This document shows, piece by piece, positions 33,920 through 46,059 of a stretch of DNA of 64,000 bases (its first letter is position 1; each line of letters begins with the position of its first letter). Where the stretch lies: positions 20,626,248-20,690,247 of the forward strand of contig OY986974.1 in NCBI GenBank assembly GCA_963920575.1, read 5' to 3'. The position numbers and the translations under genes were made by a program. The DNA comes from Narthecium ossifragum. Lineage: Eukaryota > Streptophyta > Magnoliopsida > Dioscoreales > Nartheciaceae. The notes below the pieces were generated by a model. That model did no database searches. It had not been told where the DNA came from and was given only the letters and a program-made list of their open reading frames with translations.

Positions 33920-34660
33920 TTTGCAGCGGGCCACAACTGCTGCTAAAAGTACTCAAACCGCTGCCTTATAGCTTTAGCAACGGTTCAATACAGCGTCGCC
34001 GTTGCCCCTGCTGCCTAAAGTTCTATGGCAGCAGTTAGGCGACTTAAGGCAACGGTTTAGTTAAGTGTTGCGGATAATATATACTGTAGCAAAAAAAAGA
34101 CATTCTGCAGCGAAATACAACCGCTGTCATTAAGTGTTTTAGCAGCTATAAAACACCGTTGCGGATGTCCTTATTGGCAACACTTAGCGTACGACGATAA
34201 CAGTTACGTCCGGTTGCGAAAAATGGGTCTCACCACGGTTAAATGGTTAGCTGCAGCGGTTGGAATCTGTGGGCAGAGAGGTTTTTGACAACGTTTATCG
34301 TACCGTTGCTAAAGTGCTATTGTTGCAGCGGATCTATATCGTTGCTAATGATCTTATCGCAATGATTCCATAGGTGTTGCTAACGGTGTATTAGCAGCGG
34401 TGACAGAAAATGTTGCATTAAGATCATTTGGCAGCGGTAAGCGATTGCTGCTGATAGTTTATTATGCAACGTTGTAAATTTCTTTTGCAACAGTTTGAAA
34501 CTGATGCAAAATGCTCATTTGGCAGCGGTGTCCGAAGCACTGCTAAATTAAAATTTGACGGCGGTTGGTAATTGCTGCTCAAAGTTCAATTGCAACCATT
34601 TAGTATTATTACAGCGGTTTGGAACTGATGCAAAAGGCCCTGTCTATTTGCAATAGTTTT
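33920..34660. repeat. Left subterminal GCAGCGGTT array
   Basis: Many variants of GCAGCGGTT, GCAACGGTT and AACCGCTGC in both orientations, roughly every 20-40 bp. They lie immediately inside the CACTA left terminus. Confidence 0.88.
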
Positions 34661-37600
34661 GAGCGAATTTTTTCCCTGCATATTTTTTAATATAAATTAA
34701 TCCAAATATTCAAATAATATTCACACCATGTTATTTAATCATGTTCTAGTTATCTCAACGTACTGAATCCTCATTCATAACCAAAAAAATATTTATTATA
34801 ATTCTAAAATACACCGTATATATCAAAAATATAAACACTACTGTTCTCAAAACATTCAGGTTTTTTATAAAAGTAACAAACAGCTTGCATGATTTTTCTC
34901 ACATTGTCCAACAAGAGCAACCTGCACAACAGTGAAAAAAAATTCAAATGCACTAAAATTAGAACAAGCAATCCAATAGTTAGATATAAAAATTTAGATT
35001 TTGAAGAACCTTCAAGTACAAATTTTCTAAAAAGCTGTAGGTATTAAGATTATAATAATGATAAGCACTGACATGATAATCAAAGCAAATGGACTTACGT
35101 CAACTGCATCAATACCCTTATCCATAAGATCAATCTTAGTCAGCACCCAACTTAATGTCCTTTCTTGAATTCGAGAAAAACAAACAGAATTCAGAATGAT
35201 ATTAACTTTATGCAGTGGCTAATATACAAGCATAATAACCGGAATTAGAAAATTAATAAGCTATAACAGCTCATCAAATACTAACATAGTGGAGCTCAAG
35301 GCTGACAATTGTGAGGGCGTGAACAAGAATGAGACAAATTTTTAGCATCTGAACACTATGGTCACAAATAAATGAGTTACAGTACTCCCATTACATATAA
35401 TTGCTAAATCTAAGGATAGAATCAAACAAGAAGAGATATATGATTGCTGGGTCCTCGTCCAGCAATGACGACAATTGCTTAATTTGTGATCTACAATAAG
35501 AGTACTAGAATAATACTGGAGTTGTCTTTAACAACACCATGTCCACCTGAAATCATATTAATAGGGTCATTAACTTCATATGTACTCATTCAAACATGCA
35601 AGTAGCAAGCATGTAAGCAGCGTCCTCATAGCACAAGAATAATGGGTGATGTTTAACTAGATGTGAGGCAGCAGCAATAAAGATAACTAGAGATGTGATG
35701 CATAAAGCTTTGATAAAAGGTACTTTAAAATGTTTACCTGCAAAAAGCTTCGTAGTGGCAAACTCAAACATCATAAATTGCACAGAACCTTTAACACTAA
35801 GCATGCAATGATAAGTAGCAAAATCAAGACTCTGTAGAATCAAGCATGCTATCCAGATAAAGAACAGCATTCAAACAATGGAAAAGGCATGACTCTTCAT
35901 TGCTGTCAACTTCCATTGGGGATAAAAACAAAACCAAATACAAGGTACAAAGGCATCAGCTGAGGAAATCCGAGAAGATAATAGCTCAAATGAACATGTG
36001 TATGGACCAAAGCTAAACAAAAACTACTGTTGTATGATATCTACAATTTTTGAAGCCTGTGTCATGTGCTCAATACACTAGAATGTTTTTTAGGTCAACC
36101 ATTTATAGGCTAAATTATAGTCGCTTTCTCCATTTGATATCCTTGACTTCATCATCCACTTCTTCTTGAAACTATGTGATGATTTTGCTACTATTAATCT
36201 AATATCGCATTCAATGTACTTATCTCTCGCTCTTCTGTACAAAGACATCCTTATCTTTACACAGCTATAGCAGTTCTTAAAATTAAGAACCACACTTTGA
36301 CCCTAATACACGGAAGGTTAGTCACACCAACACTGAAACCTCCAATTCTTCCTGTCAGTATTTAACCTAATATCCAAAGGCAGTTGACTCTCAATATTGT
36401 TCCACTGTTAGTCACAAGAAATACCTATCGACTAGCTGAAAGTCAAACCACTGATCCATTTCTCTTCCTCTTTAGATATCCTGGCTTATTAGAGACAACA
36501 TGCCTTTTTCAACCAGATTTGCAAATAACCTCGTGCAATTCTTTCCAGAAACAAGTGCACTAAGACAAGCACAGCATAACGAGATGTGATTAAGCTTAGC
36601 AAGTAGCTAAGACAAGCATTCTAGCTCTCCCCTGAACTAGGCCTAGAAAGACTTGCATTATACAGTATGTGACAAGATTTGACTGCATCTATGACTTCTC
36701 AAATTGGTAATACAGGTCCATATGTGTAATTAACTTGCTAGCACACATGTAAGAGATTAAAATGAATAAAGGCAGCAATTTCAGGTATCCTTAGCTTAGG
36801 TATGGGTTAGTAGGTTGGAGAAAAGGATGAGGGGTTTTGGAGGTGGTGATGGTGTGATTAGTGGCGACATCGCCCGCAAGAACGCCGGCAAGGGTGGTTT
36901 CAATGGCAGCAGCAAGTGGAAGGCAATGGTAGGGTCACGACAGGAGGGTGAATGGCCAAAGGGAAGGCGAAGAAGGTGAGAGGGGATGGCTGCGGGTACA
37001 GGTTGCAGGGAGAGGGTTAATGGCGACGATCACCAGCGACAACGCCGGTGAGGGTAGGGCTGAGCATGGCTGCCACTAGGTGAGGAGAGGGGGAAGGCAC
37101 CAGAAGCAATGGAAAGGGTTAAGCATGCCAACGAAAGGTCTAGGTAAGGATTAATGGCCGTGGTAGGAGAAATCGGCCGTTATCGCCGGCGATGGGTTAT
37201 CTTGGCCGTGTAGGGTTACGGTATGGAATACAAAAAGAAAACGGGAGAGAGGAGATGAAAACCGCGTAACTATGAGGGTGAGATCTTACCGGAAATTCGT
37301 CGGGGAGGCGGGATTCGCCGATGAAACTCACCAGAAACAATGTAAAAACCGCCGGTTAGGGTGGAGATGAGGGTTTGGTATATAAGGAGGTCGTAGGGTA
37401 TGACGAGGCTCGTGGATGGGAAAATTGAAGACGCCGAAAACACGAGATCGTCGGAGCACGCCGCCGGAATCCACCTTGGGATCGATCACGCGGTGGAGAG
37501 GTGTGGGATCAGTAAGGGGTCGGGCGAAGGAAAGAGACGGGAGAAGAGGGAAATAAGAACAGAGGGGCGCATGGCTTAGGCCATGGTTTTTTTTTTTTAC

Positions 37601-37740
37601 TTTTTATTTTTTATTTTTTATTTAGGAAAAGCTGCTCGATTTTTTAAAGAATTAACGACTTAATTAAACTCCTTGGTTTTATCTTATTAAAATTGATTGC
37701 AATGAACCATTTATATTTATTTTTTACAAATTAGGATCCC
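34661..37740. other. Interior of the CACTA element, no transposase
   Basis: An AT-rich part to about 36800 holds only short frames without motifs (for example 35586-35870 minus, hydrophobic). From 36800 to 37570 the sequence is richer in GC and, read on the minus strand, resembles the 5' leader of a plant transcription unit, with a TATATA word near 37380 and CT-rich sequence. It may be acquired host DNA or the element's own promoter. I cannot identify it. Confidence 0.35.
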
Positions 37741-37754
37741 TTTCATATTTTTTT

Positions 37755-38020
37755 GAACTTTTTAGGTTACATGAGTAACCCCCGTCGGGGCACTGCCTCG
37801 GACCCCGCGACCTGACCGGGCAGGTCAATCCCCGCCGAGGCGCTACTCCAGACCTCGACAGCTCTACGTAGTGTGTAATAAGCGAAATAGATCCCATAAA
37901 CCGTTTACCTTCCGGGGGCAGCGGCCCCGGAAACCCCATCCAGGGTGCTGCCCCGGACTCCGACAGCTCTGTGTAGTGTGCATGTCATAATCGAGTCGGC
38001 GACAGAATCCAAGGTATTCC
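37755..38020. repeat. Duplicated GC-rich cassette inside the CACTA
   Basis: Two diverged copies share CGGACTCCGACAGCTCT-type and GTGTAGTGTG words about 120 bp apart. A related stretch with ACTCCGTATAGTGTGTCATAAT and GAGTCGGTAATAAAATTC lies at about 53117-53165, so this is a dispersed repeat. Confidence 0.5.
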
Positions 38021-38159
38021 ATTACACAACACCACCATCGTTGCAAAAAGGTTTGAACATTTACACCGATTATACTGAACATCCATTAGTGGTAATGTGT
38101 ATCGTTTTTACAAACTTAAATTGACATTTGCAATGTTGTCGTAGAAAGAGTTTACATCA

Positions 38160-38890
38160 AAACATATCACCTTGCAGCACTTAGCAAACTGTTGCTGCTT
38201 AACTGTTGCAATAAACCATTTTCCTGCAACGGTTAGAAACTGCTGCCCGTAAACCGCTGCTATAAGTAGAACTAATAGCGACAATTAACTTAACCGCTGC
38301 AAAAAATTTATCTTTTGCAACAATTGTCAAAACCGTTGTCTTTCAAGTACCACATCGCAGCGGTTATGAGAAGCGCTGCAAATAAACTGCTGCTATAGAA
38401 CATATGTCGGCGGTTTACATACTGTTGCTAATGAACCGTTGCCAGAAATATAACTATTAGTGACAGTTATGTAAACTGCCGCAATTCCTGCAGCGGTTAG
38501 AAAACGGCTGCACGTCAACCGCTGCTATAAGTAGAACTAATAGCGACAGTTAACATAACCGTTGCAAATATTTCATCTTTTACAACAATTGCCAAAACCG
38601 TCGTCGTTTAATTACCACATAGCAGCGGTTATGAGAAACGCTGCAAATAAACCGCTGCTATAGAACATGATCTACCAACGGTTTACATACTGTTGCTAAT
38701 GAACCGCTGCAAGAAATATAACTATTAGCGACAGTTATGTAAACCGCTACAAGTTGGATATTTTTTGCAACATTAACCAAAACCGCTGTTATAGAACTTC
38801 ATTTTAGCAACGGTTATATCTAAACCGCTGCCGTATCTAATTTTATAGCAGCACTTCCTCAACCGCTGCAATATAACCGCTGCAGAATGA
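38160..38890. repeat. Right subterminal GCAGCGGTT array
   Basis: Dense copies of GCAGCGGTTA, AACCGCTGC and TAATAGCGACAGTTA. A longer unit including GCTATAAGTAGAACTAATAG is duplicated about 255 bp apart (near 38270 and 38525). Confidence 0.9.
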
Positions 38891-39262
38891 GGTAATTTTT
38901 TGTAGTGAAAGTTGAATCGAAATCGAAAAGCCGAACCGAATCAAATAATTTACAGAAAAATCAAACCGAATTAAATAATTTCGACGTTTTCCATTCAGTT
39001 CGGTTCGGTTCTACATTATAAAATTCAGTTAAAACCGGAAAAAAAATGAACTGCTTAGTAAACTAATCATTTTTTATTTAAAAATAAGTACACAATTTAG
39101 TTCAGTCCGATCTGATTTTCAAAATTTGACGAAATTAGTTTGGTTCGGGTTTGACTTGTAATTTGGTTCGGTTTTTAAAAATATGAACCAAATTTTTTTT
39201 TGACTTTTCAATCCTAGACCGAAAATTGAACCAAAAATCGAATGCTCACATCTAGTCATTAA

Positions 39263-40740
39263 GGGTCCCCCCCCCCACCCCACCTCAACTCACCTCACAC
39301 AAAGAACTTTTGCATATTTCATATGTAATATGGCAAAAGTTGTAAAGATCGACTAAATAATAGTCCTGTTTTGTCTGCCCCCTTTTCTCCACTTATTGCT
39401 AGGAATATTGTTAGATTCATCTTCATATGGGCAATTCATGACAATACTAGATTTGTAACTAGACATGAAATTGGTAAAATCAGTCTTGTATATAGGTGAT
39501 TCGAACTGATTGGGTGAAGACAGTTGGTTGGATCAAGTAGCAGTGAAGCTGGTTGGATCAAGTAGCATAAAGTTAGCTGGATCGACTCATATCTTATGGA
39601 GGACATCAAGCCACGTTTCCTCCCAAGCCTACAGCCATGGTTTCCCAAAAATAAAGATGGAAAGCTTGAGAAAGGATGCATAATCGGATGGTTTATATAA
39701 GAGCTTCCTATTATGATAAGCTAGAGCTTGTCACACCTCATGTTTGAGTTTGATGAGAAAGAGAAAAGTTTTGCTATTTTAAGGGCAGCCGGGCACCGAG
39801 CAATATGGTTGATCGGATGGTTAAGAAAAAGCAGTCGACTACTACTCATATGCGAGTCTTGATCAGAGGGTGTTGCCCTATTTAAGGGCTGGTTGGACAG
39901 CGGAGTAAGATCCTTCGAGCCTTTGAGGGAGAGAAGGAGACGGAGCTTTCTAGAGCGTTTCTTGTGCATCTCGAAGGTGAAGCAACGTGGGTTCATCTGT
40001 CGAAGCGAGTCGACGTTACAGTGTGAGAGATTGCGGAGGCGAACAATCAGGAGAAGCAAAGTTACGGACCATGCTTTGAGGAGCCGAGCAAATGCAAGAA
40101 CGATGGCGTGTTTATGAGAAGTCAGTACAGTTGGTCATTGTCAACTTGTGTAAATGATACTCTTATTTTTTAATGGATTGTTTTCACCTGATCTTGCGTT
40201 GGGCCAGTGGTTTTTTTCCGTGAGAATTTTTCCACATTAAATATCATGTCTCCTTTGTTATACATGTTTGATTTCTTAAATATATCTGCTTCAGTGTTTT
40301 TCATATAATTCATATCGGTTTTATAATTTCACTTGTCTCTCTCTTCTCATTAGTGTTCTAAATTTTGATTAATGGTGGACTCCATCTCTCTCCCTAACGT
40401 CCATCTATCTATTTTTATGCGTACCTTAAAAAGTTGTTACACGTTTAAGCTTTGTCATCGTTTTGAAATTATCATGCTTACTGATAAAAAAAATGATGGA
40501 ATGCTTATTATTTGCCAATGATCACTCGACTTTTTAATTGTGAACTTATCTCCACATGTAAATTAATTTATAGATAATTAGTGTTTACACCAATTTTATA
40601 AAACTTGTTGATCCCTACATCACTATCATTAGATTTAAGGTCTAAACATCATTTTTCATTAGTTATGATCAGTTATATTTGGTTATGGATTTCTGATGAC
40701 ATTTTTACCCTTATCTATGTTAACCGATAGGATGCTATAA
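39263..40740. other. AT-rich intergenic sequence, no gene seen
   Basis: No recognisable frame or terminal repeat was found. The short plus frame at 39893-40117 is basic and motif-free. Two copies of GCTGGTTGGATCAAGTAGC-type sequence occur near 39525-39565. Confidence 0.45.
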
Positions 40741-41560
40741 TCGCCCACCTCGCCGCCGACACCGTCCACTACAACCCCTCCGACGTATCCCCTGCCACCG
40801 GTGTCCGCGACCATAAGCCCCGACTTTGTCGAGACCCATCATTTTCTCTGCCTCTAGCATCATCTACGGCTCCTCCCCTCCACCCCATCTCCTTTCCGAC
40901 CTCTCCGAGGTCTCCCTTCACCGACGCTGTCCTTCCGTCCATTGGCGACCGCATCCGAGCTCGAATATCGCCGAGATCCGTCACCTCCTTCGCTGCGGAA
41001 GCTACCCTGCCATTCCTCTCCACCCCGCGCCTCGTCGACCCCATCCGAGCTCTTTCCCTCGCTGTCCGTCGCCTCGTGGAGCCCCGTCGACCTCGTCTCC
41101 GATCTCCACTCATCCTTGGTCGGCAGTGGGGTGGTGAGGCCCGGGATTGGAGCCAATGGAGGTTCTGGCGAAGGATGGCATGGTGATGAGAAGGCCGAAG
41201 CGATGATGCTTGGTCGGGTAGGGCTGGAGACAAGGCAGTCGGCAGAAAGGAAGGAGAGGAAGGAGGCGGCGGAAGTTCGCGGGAAGGGCGGCGGCGTCCG
41301 GTGGTGGTGTGGTTGGAGAAAACAGTGCGGCGACAAGATCGGCGACGGCTTGCGGTGGTTGGCAAGGAAATCGAAGGAGATGAGCAGGGAAGGTGGCAGG
41401 TTGGTGAGGTTTGGCCTAGGACTCGCAGAAGGTGGTTGGGGCCGGAGTCCAGCGGCGGAATTCCCGTGAGAAGACTTGGCGCTGACGTGGTCGGCATGGA
41501 CGGCGAATGAGACCGCCGCGGTCGGTCGCGTGTTTGAGTTAGGAAAAGGTGATTGGGAGA
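40741..41560. other. GC-rich block with overlapping open frames, unrecognised
   Basis: Long frames on both strands (40769-41497 minus, 40942-41469 plus) overlap and are Ser/Arg/Pro-rich without conserved motifs. This is what GC-rich DNA produces by chance. It may be the decayed 5' part of a gene or a transposon. No function is proposed. Confidence 0.3.
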
Positions 41561-41699
41561 GAAGAGAAGGCTTGGAGGAGAGTGAATGGATGTGATTTGA
41601 TGGACGATGTAGATGGGAGGAAGGTGGGATTAGATGGATGTGATTATTAGGTGGGATTAGTGGGTTATGATGGTTGTTTGATAAATTTGAAGGATTGAT

Positions 41700-43050
41700 A
41701 TGTAATGGGAAGATAAAAGATAATATTCATGAACACCAAACCCATTCGTGAACATCAGTGAAAAAGAAATAAGAGAATAGTGAAAAAGAGAAAATAGAAT
41801 ACACCAAACTCATTCGTGAACATTAGTGAAAAATAGAAAAGAGAATTGTGAAAAAGAGAAAATAGAATACTAATGAACACTAAACTCATTTGTGAACATC
41901 AGTGAAAAAGAGAAAAGATAATAGTGAAAAAGAGAAAAGAGAATACACCAAACTCATTCGTGAACATTAGTGAAAAATAGAAAAGAGAATAGTGAAAAAG
42001 AAAAAAGAGAAAAGAGAAAAGAGAAAATTGAAAATTGAAAAAGAGAAAAGAGAAAAGAGGTGAAGTTGGGAGCTCGTCGTCGGTTAAGACAAGTATGGGA
42101 GGGATAGTAGGGACATAAGGGAATGATTCTGGTGGCTGATCGACGAGAATGGCGGCGGAGACGGGGGATCGAAGAGAAAAGAGAAAATTGAAAATTGAAA
42201 AAGAGAAAATTGAAAAAGAGAAAAGAGAAAATTAAAAAAGAGAAAGTAGAAAAGTGAAAAGTGAAAAGTGAAGTTGGGAGCTCGTCGTCGGTTAAGACAA
42301 CTATGGGAGGGATAGTAGGGACATCAGAGAATGATTTTGGTGGCTGATCGACGAGAATGGCAGTGGAGACGTGGGATCGAAAGAGAAAAGAGAGAATTGA
42401 AAAAGTGAAAAGTGAAGTTGGGAGCTCGTCGTCGGTTAAGACAAGTATGGGAGGTATAGTATGGACATCAGGGAATGATTCTGGTGGCTGATCGGCGAGA
42501 ATGGCGGCGGAGACGGGGGATCGAAGAGAAAAGAGAAAAGAGAAAATTGAAAAAGAGAAAAGAGAATACTCATGAACATTAATGAAAATTATTGACAAAG
42601 TGAAAAAAGAATAATGCAATCCATTCGTGAACATAAGTGAAAAAGAAAAAAGAGAATAATGCAATCCATTTGCGAACACCAGTGAAAAAGAGAAGAGAAT
42701 AACGCAATCTAATCGTGAAAGTAGTGCACTAGATCACCAAAAAGAGGATAGAGAAAAGAGAATACTAGAATGTAATACATTCACTCATTATTCTCTTTTA
42801 TTGGCTTTCTCTTTTTTACGGATTGAATACTGCAATCGATTCGTAACATCATTGAAAAAAAGAAAAGAGAATACTCATAAACATTAATGAACATCAACGA
42901 CAAAGTGAAAAGAGAATAATGCAATCCATTCGTCAACATCAGTGAAAAAGAGAAAAGAGAATACTCATGAACATCAGTGGAATGCAATACATTTCAATTT
43001 TCAGTTTTCTCTTTTCAGTTTTATCTTTTATCTTTTATCTTTTCTCTTTT
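41700..43050. repeat. GAAAAAGAGAAAAGAGAATA purine-rich repeat region
   Basis: Irregular units such as GAAAAAGAGAAAAGAGAATA alternate with CATTCGTGAACATCAGTG words for 1.3 kb. Three copies of a larger unit, starting GAAGTTGGGAGCTCGTCG, occur at 42062, 42270 and 42413. A minus-strand frame (41954-42679) is open throughout because the repeat is stop-poor in that frame. Confidence 0.85.
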
Positions 43051-43052
43051 CA

Positions 43053-43575
43053 ATGCGGATTTTGACAGCCGCTTCCTGCAGCTCCGCTTGGACTCTTGAT
43101 GAAGTCATCCTCGTTAATGGGGTGATGAGCGGCGATAGGTGGCGACGACGGTGGCTTCTGTTTCAATTTTCTCTTTTCTCTTTTCAGTTTTCAGTTTTCA
43201 GTTTTCTCTTTTCAATTTTCAATGCAGATTTCGACAGCCGCTTCTTGTAGCCCATGTTGTGCGCCAGAGGACGACAGTGGCGCGGAGATCCGGCCCTGAC
43301 GACGGCAACGACATCGAACTTGTCAGGGGAGACCTCGACGCCAATATGTGAATCAAATGTAGCCCAGCATGAACTATTTCCGCCAGTAGATGGAAGAAAC
43401 ACCAACACAGCCCCATCACAAACCTCAATTCCATGGATGTTTGGAGCCTCTGCGAGACCCAAAAGCCACACGAAAATAATTGCAATTAGTTTTTTGCAAG
43501 CTATATTGGCTTATTCGATCCATAACTACACAATCAGATTTGACCATCGGCCCTACCAATTAAATAAACAAAAAA
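43053..43575. other. Duplicated segment and unrecognised coding-like stretch
   Basis: A GATTTTGACAGCCGCTTC word near 43057 recurs near 43226, about 169 bp apart, separated by TTTTCTCTTTTCAG-type repeats. The minus strand at about 43240-43470 reads GIEVCDGAVLVFLPSTGG and SPDKFDVVAVVRAGSP, which looks like a real protein remnant, but I do not recognise it. Confidence 0.3.
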
Positions 43576-45884
43576 TGTGAGGACATGTCCCTCTACCCCT
43601 GTGGCTCGTTGTGCACCGCAAGGGCAATTTGGTAAATTGCGCCTTGTTGGTTTGTTTCACACCCGCGTATGCACACACTGGCCTTGTCTGTGTTCGTGTT
43701 TGTTTATAATGGCTAGGTGGACCCGGGATCGGAATATCCCAGCTCGGGCGCGCGGAAGCTTACCTTTGGGTAGCTGACGACCCTCGAGCGATCGATCGCT
43801 CCTTGGAGCGATCGGTCGGACTCGTGAGTGAGTCGGTGGTGGGGTCGAGCCAGGGCGCGAGCGATCGATCGCTCCTTAGAACGACCGATCGGACTCGCGT
43901 CGGTGGCTTTTCTGCTTCGCGAGGACGGCCACCGCTGGCCGTTGCTCTGTCGTGTCAGAGGGGGGAGGACTTTCTCTCCCCTCCCTTCACATTTCTCCCC
44001 TCTTTTCCGGCTTTCCCCTCCCCCTTTTTCCCTTCCTTTCTTCCTCATTCTCTTCTCTTCTTCTTCCTTCTTCTCTTCTTTCCCGCGGTGCTCTGTTTCA
44101 TCTCTTCTCCGCCGGCGAGCTTCATCTCCTCCGTTCTCCCTCCTCCGACCATCTTTTTCGGCGTTCTAAGGCTCGTTGGATTCGTGACAATGATAAGAAG
44201 ATCCCTGAAGTGGTTTGGAGGCTTGTTGGTGATCAAATTGCGGGGAATCAGCCGAGGAAAGCGCAGCTAGGTAGGGTTATACCTACTGTGTTTATTTCGG
44301 ATTTTCTCTAGATCTAGCCGTTGGATCTTGTTGATCCTTATTTTGTTGGTTTCCTTATGCCTATTAGAATTACTGATTTAAGCTTCATGTTAATCAGTTG
44401 ATATTTGAGTAGGTTTTATGCATGATTAGTCTCGGATTTCTGGTTTTCTGCTGTTCTTGAAGAACAGCCGGCCTGCGGTGAGTTTTTCGGCTGGCGTGTA
44501 CATGATCTTGGCTTTTGATAAACATAAGAGTTATAGATCTCCTTGTTAGCTTTCCATTCCATCTTTTTTCGTAATTTTCGAATTTTTCTACTATATCTTA
44601 TGAATTGTTTACTGGAGGGCTGCGTTGCAGAAATTAATTGTTAAGTTAGTTGATTAGCGATTTTTGATTAGCGTTTTCCTGTTAATCCAACCGTTGGATC
44701 ATTATGAATTTTGAATATGATGATCCTGGCATATACACCTACTGGTGGCTAAGTTGGATCTTGAATCCAATATCGTTTGGACATCAGATCGACAAGATCA
44801 AATAGCCCCTAAGTAGAGGTTTTGGGTGTTTGAATATAATATTATATTTCGAAATATAATATTATATTGTTTACTGTTCATCAGCGGTTTTCGTTGTTGC
44901 TTCCCGTTGCAGGAGTCCGGGGTTGACGGTCGCGGTACCGTCATAATGCCGGGACCCGCTGCGGATCGGCTGGCAGCGGTTGGTAGTACCGCTGCAGCGA
45001 TCCGGTAGACTTATGTGATGCTTGACATACTATTGCATGCTTTGCTTCTGATCTGTGTATGTCATAGCATGCATTGTTGTTGTGTGCATTAGTTGCATTG
45101 GTTAGGGCGTGGGTGATCTTTGGGTCGCCGTCCCGAGGCTGGAAGCTCGGACTTAGCCCTAGGACCGGGGTTGGGCTGTTAGGACCCGGTTTGAATGGTG
45201 GTGACCAGTCGATTCGATGATAGGCTTAGATGACTGGTGCACTTGTGGCTTGATGATTATAGAGGTCGTGTCGGCCTTGAGTCTGATGCTGAGGTGTAGC
45301 CGGTGTCCCACTGTGCTGACCTTTGGTGTCGCCAGTGTTGTTCCTGTTACTGAGTGCCGTCCCTGGGCCTCAGGGACACGCGGTGGGGTTATGGGACCCC
45401 TGTATACACCCAGGTCCTACTTAAGGGCGACACTGTTGCGTTTCCCTCTTCATTCTGTGTGTCGTAGTGTAGATCCCTTCTGAGCTTAGTGCTCACACCT
45501 ACCCGGGCTGCGTTTTGCAGGTGCAGGCGTCAGTTCTTCCTCTGTGGCCCCTACCGGGCAGTTAGTCGGCGGTGCGGCGGCACCTGGTGGATTTTGAGAG
45601 GTGGCGATATTTACTGCTTTTACCCTTTTGCTAGTTAGTCTCCTACGGGAGTGATGTTGTATTTTGAATCTTCCCCTCTCCGAGAATTTGTATATTAACA
45701 CTTTGAGTTTTAATCTGTGGTTCGAGGTTATGCTAATCATTGTTGTTTTAATTGGGGGCTTTTGGTGAATTGTTAGGAGACCAATAGGTTAGAGGGAACC
45801 CTCGCTAGCTTTGTTTTTCGCGTTTTGTAGATTCTGGTTCGCGTCGCCCGGCCTGGTTGGGCTTTCGCGGGTCGGGGCGCGACA
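43576..45884 (+). mobile_element. Long solo LTR (2.3 kb)
   Basis: It begins TGTGAGGACATGTCCC and ends GGGGCGCGACA, with AAAAA at 43571-43575 and 45885-45889. Long blocks are shared with 9170-11545. Near 43786-43897 it carries GAGCGATCGATCGCTC-type palindromes, at a position where the other LTRs have different palindromes. No internal domain. Confidence 0.9.
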
Positions 45885-45889
45885 AAAAA

Positions 45890-46059
45890 TCCTCTAAGAA
45901 GAGATGGTTCTGACTTTGATGGAGAGTCGACGGAGCCATGGTCGGAGAAGAGAGGACTGATCTAGCCTCGAGAGCTTCGGAGTAAGAGGGATCGACAAAG
46001 AGGGGGAGAAAGCGAGGAGATGAGGGAGGTGTGGATGGGGGGCAACACGGGTCTCAAAG
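45890..46059. other. Host sequence between two solo LTRs
   Basis: This 170-bp segment ends in CAAAG, the left target copy of the next LTR. With both LTRs removed, 43500-43575, this piece and 48471 onward are one continuous stretch. No gene was recognised in it. Confidence 0.6.

Larger units (their letters stand above)
33899..38907. mobile_element. CACTA (En/Spm) transposon, non-autonomous, 5.0 kb
   Basis: The left terminus is CACTATAAAAATACACC and the right terminus, read inward, CACTACAAAAAATTACC. The 3-bp direct repeat AAA flanks both (33896-33898 and 38908-38910). Subterminal regions of 700-750 bp at each end carry dozens of copies of GCAGCGGTT and AACCGCTGC variants, as expected of transposase-binding sites. 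No TNP2-like transposase frame was found. The interior (34640-38100) looks like AT-rich exon/intron-like sequence and a GC-rich block, so it probably depends on a related autonomous element. Confidence 0.9.
33884..39254. mobile_element. Older hAT-like repeat containing the CACTA element
   Basis: Outside the CACTA, the left end TAGGGGTGAGCA and right end TGCTCACATCTA are partly inverted. The right part (38911-39250) is full of AACCGAA and GGTTCGG words in both senses. The flanking 8-mers GTCACCAA (33876-33883) and GTCATTAA (39255-39262) match at six of eight. This fits a decayed non-autonomous hAT-type element. Confidence 0.45.

Noticed and set aside
40769..41497. 242-residue minus-strand open frame
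   Set aside because: GC-rich DNA open on both strands, no conserved motif, composition typical of chance frames.
41954..42679. Phe/Ser-rich frame that looks like membrane segments
   Set aside because: Produced by GAAAAAGAGAAAAG repeats read in antisense.
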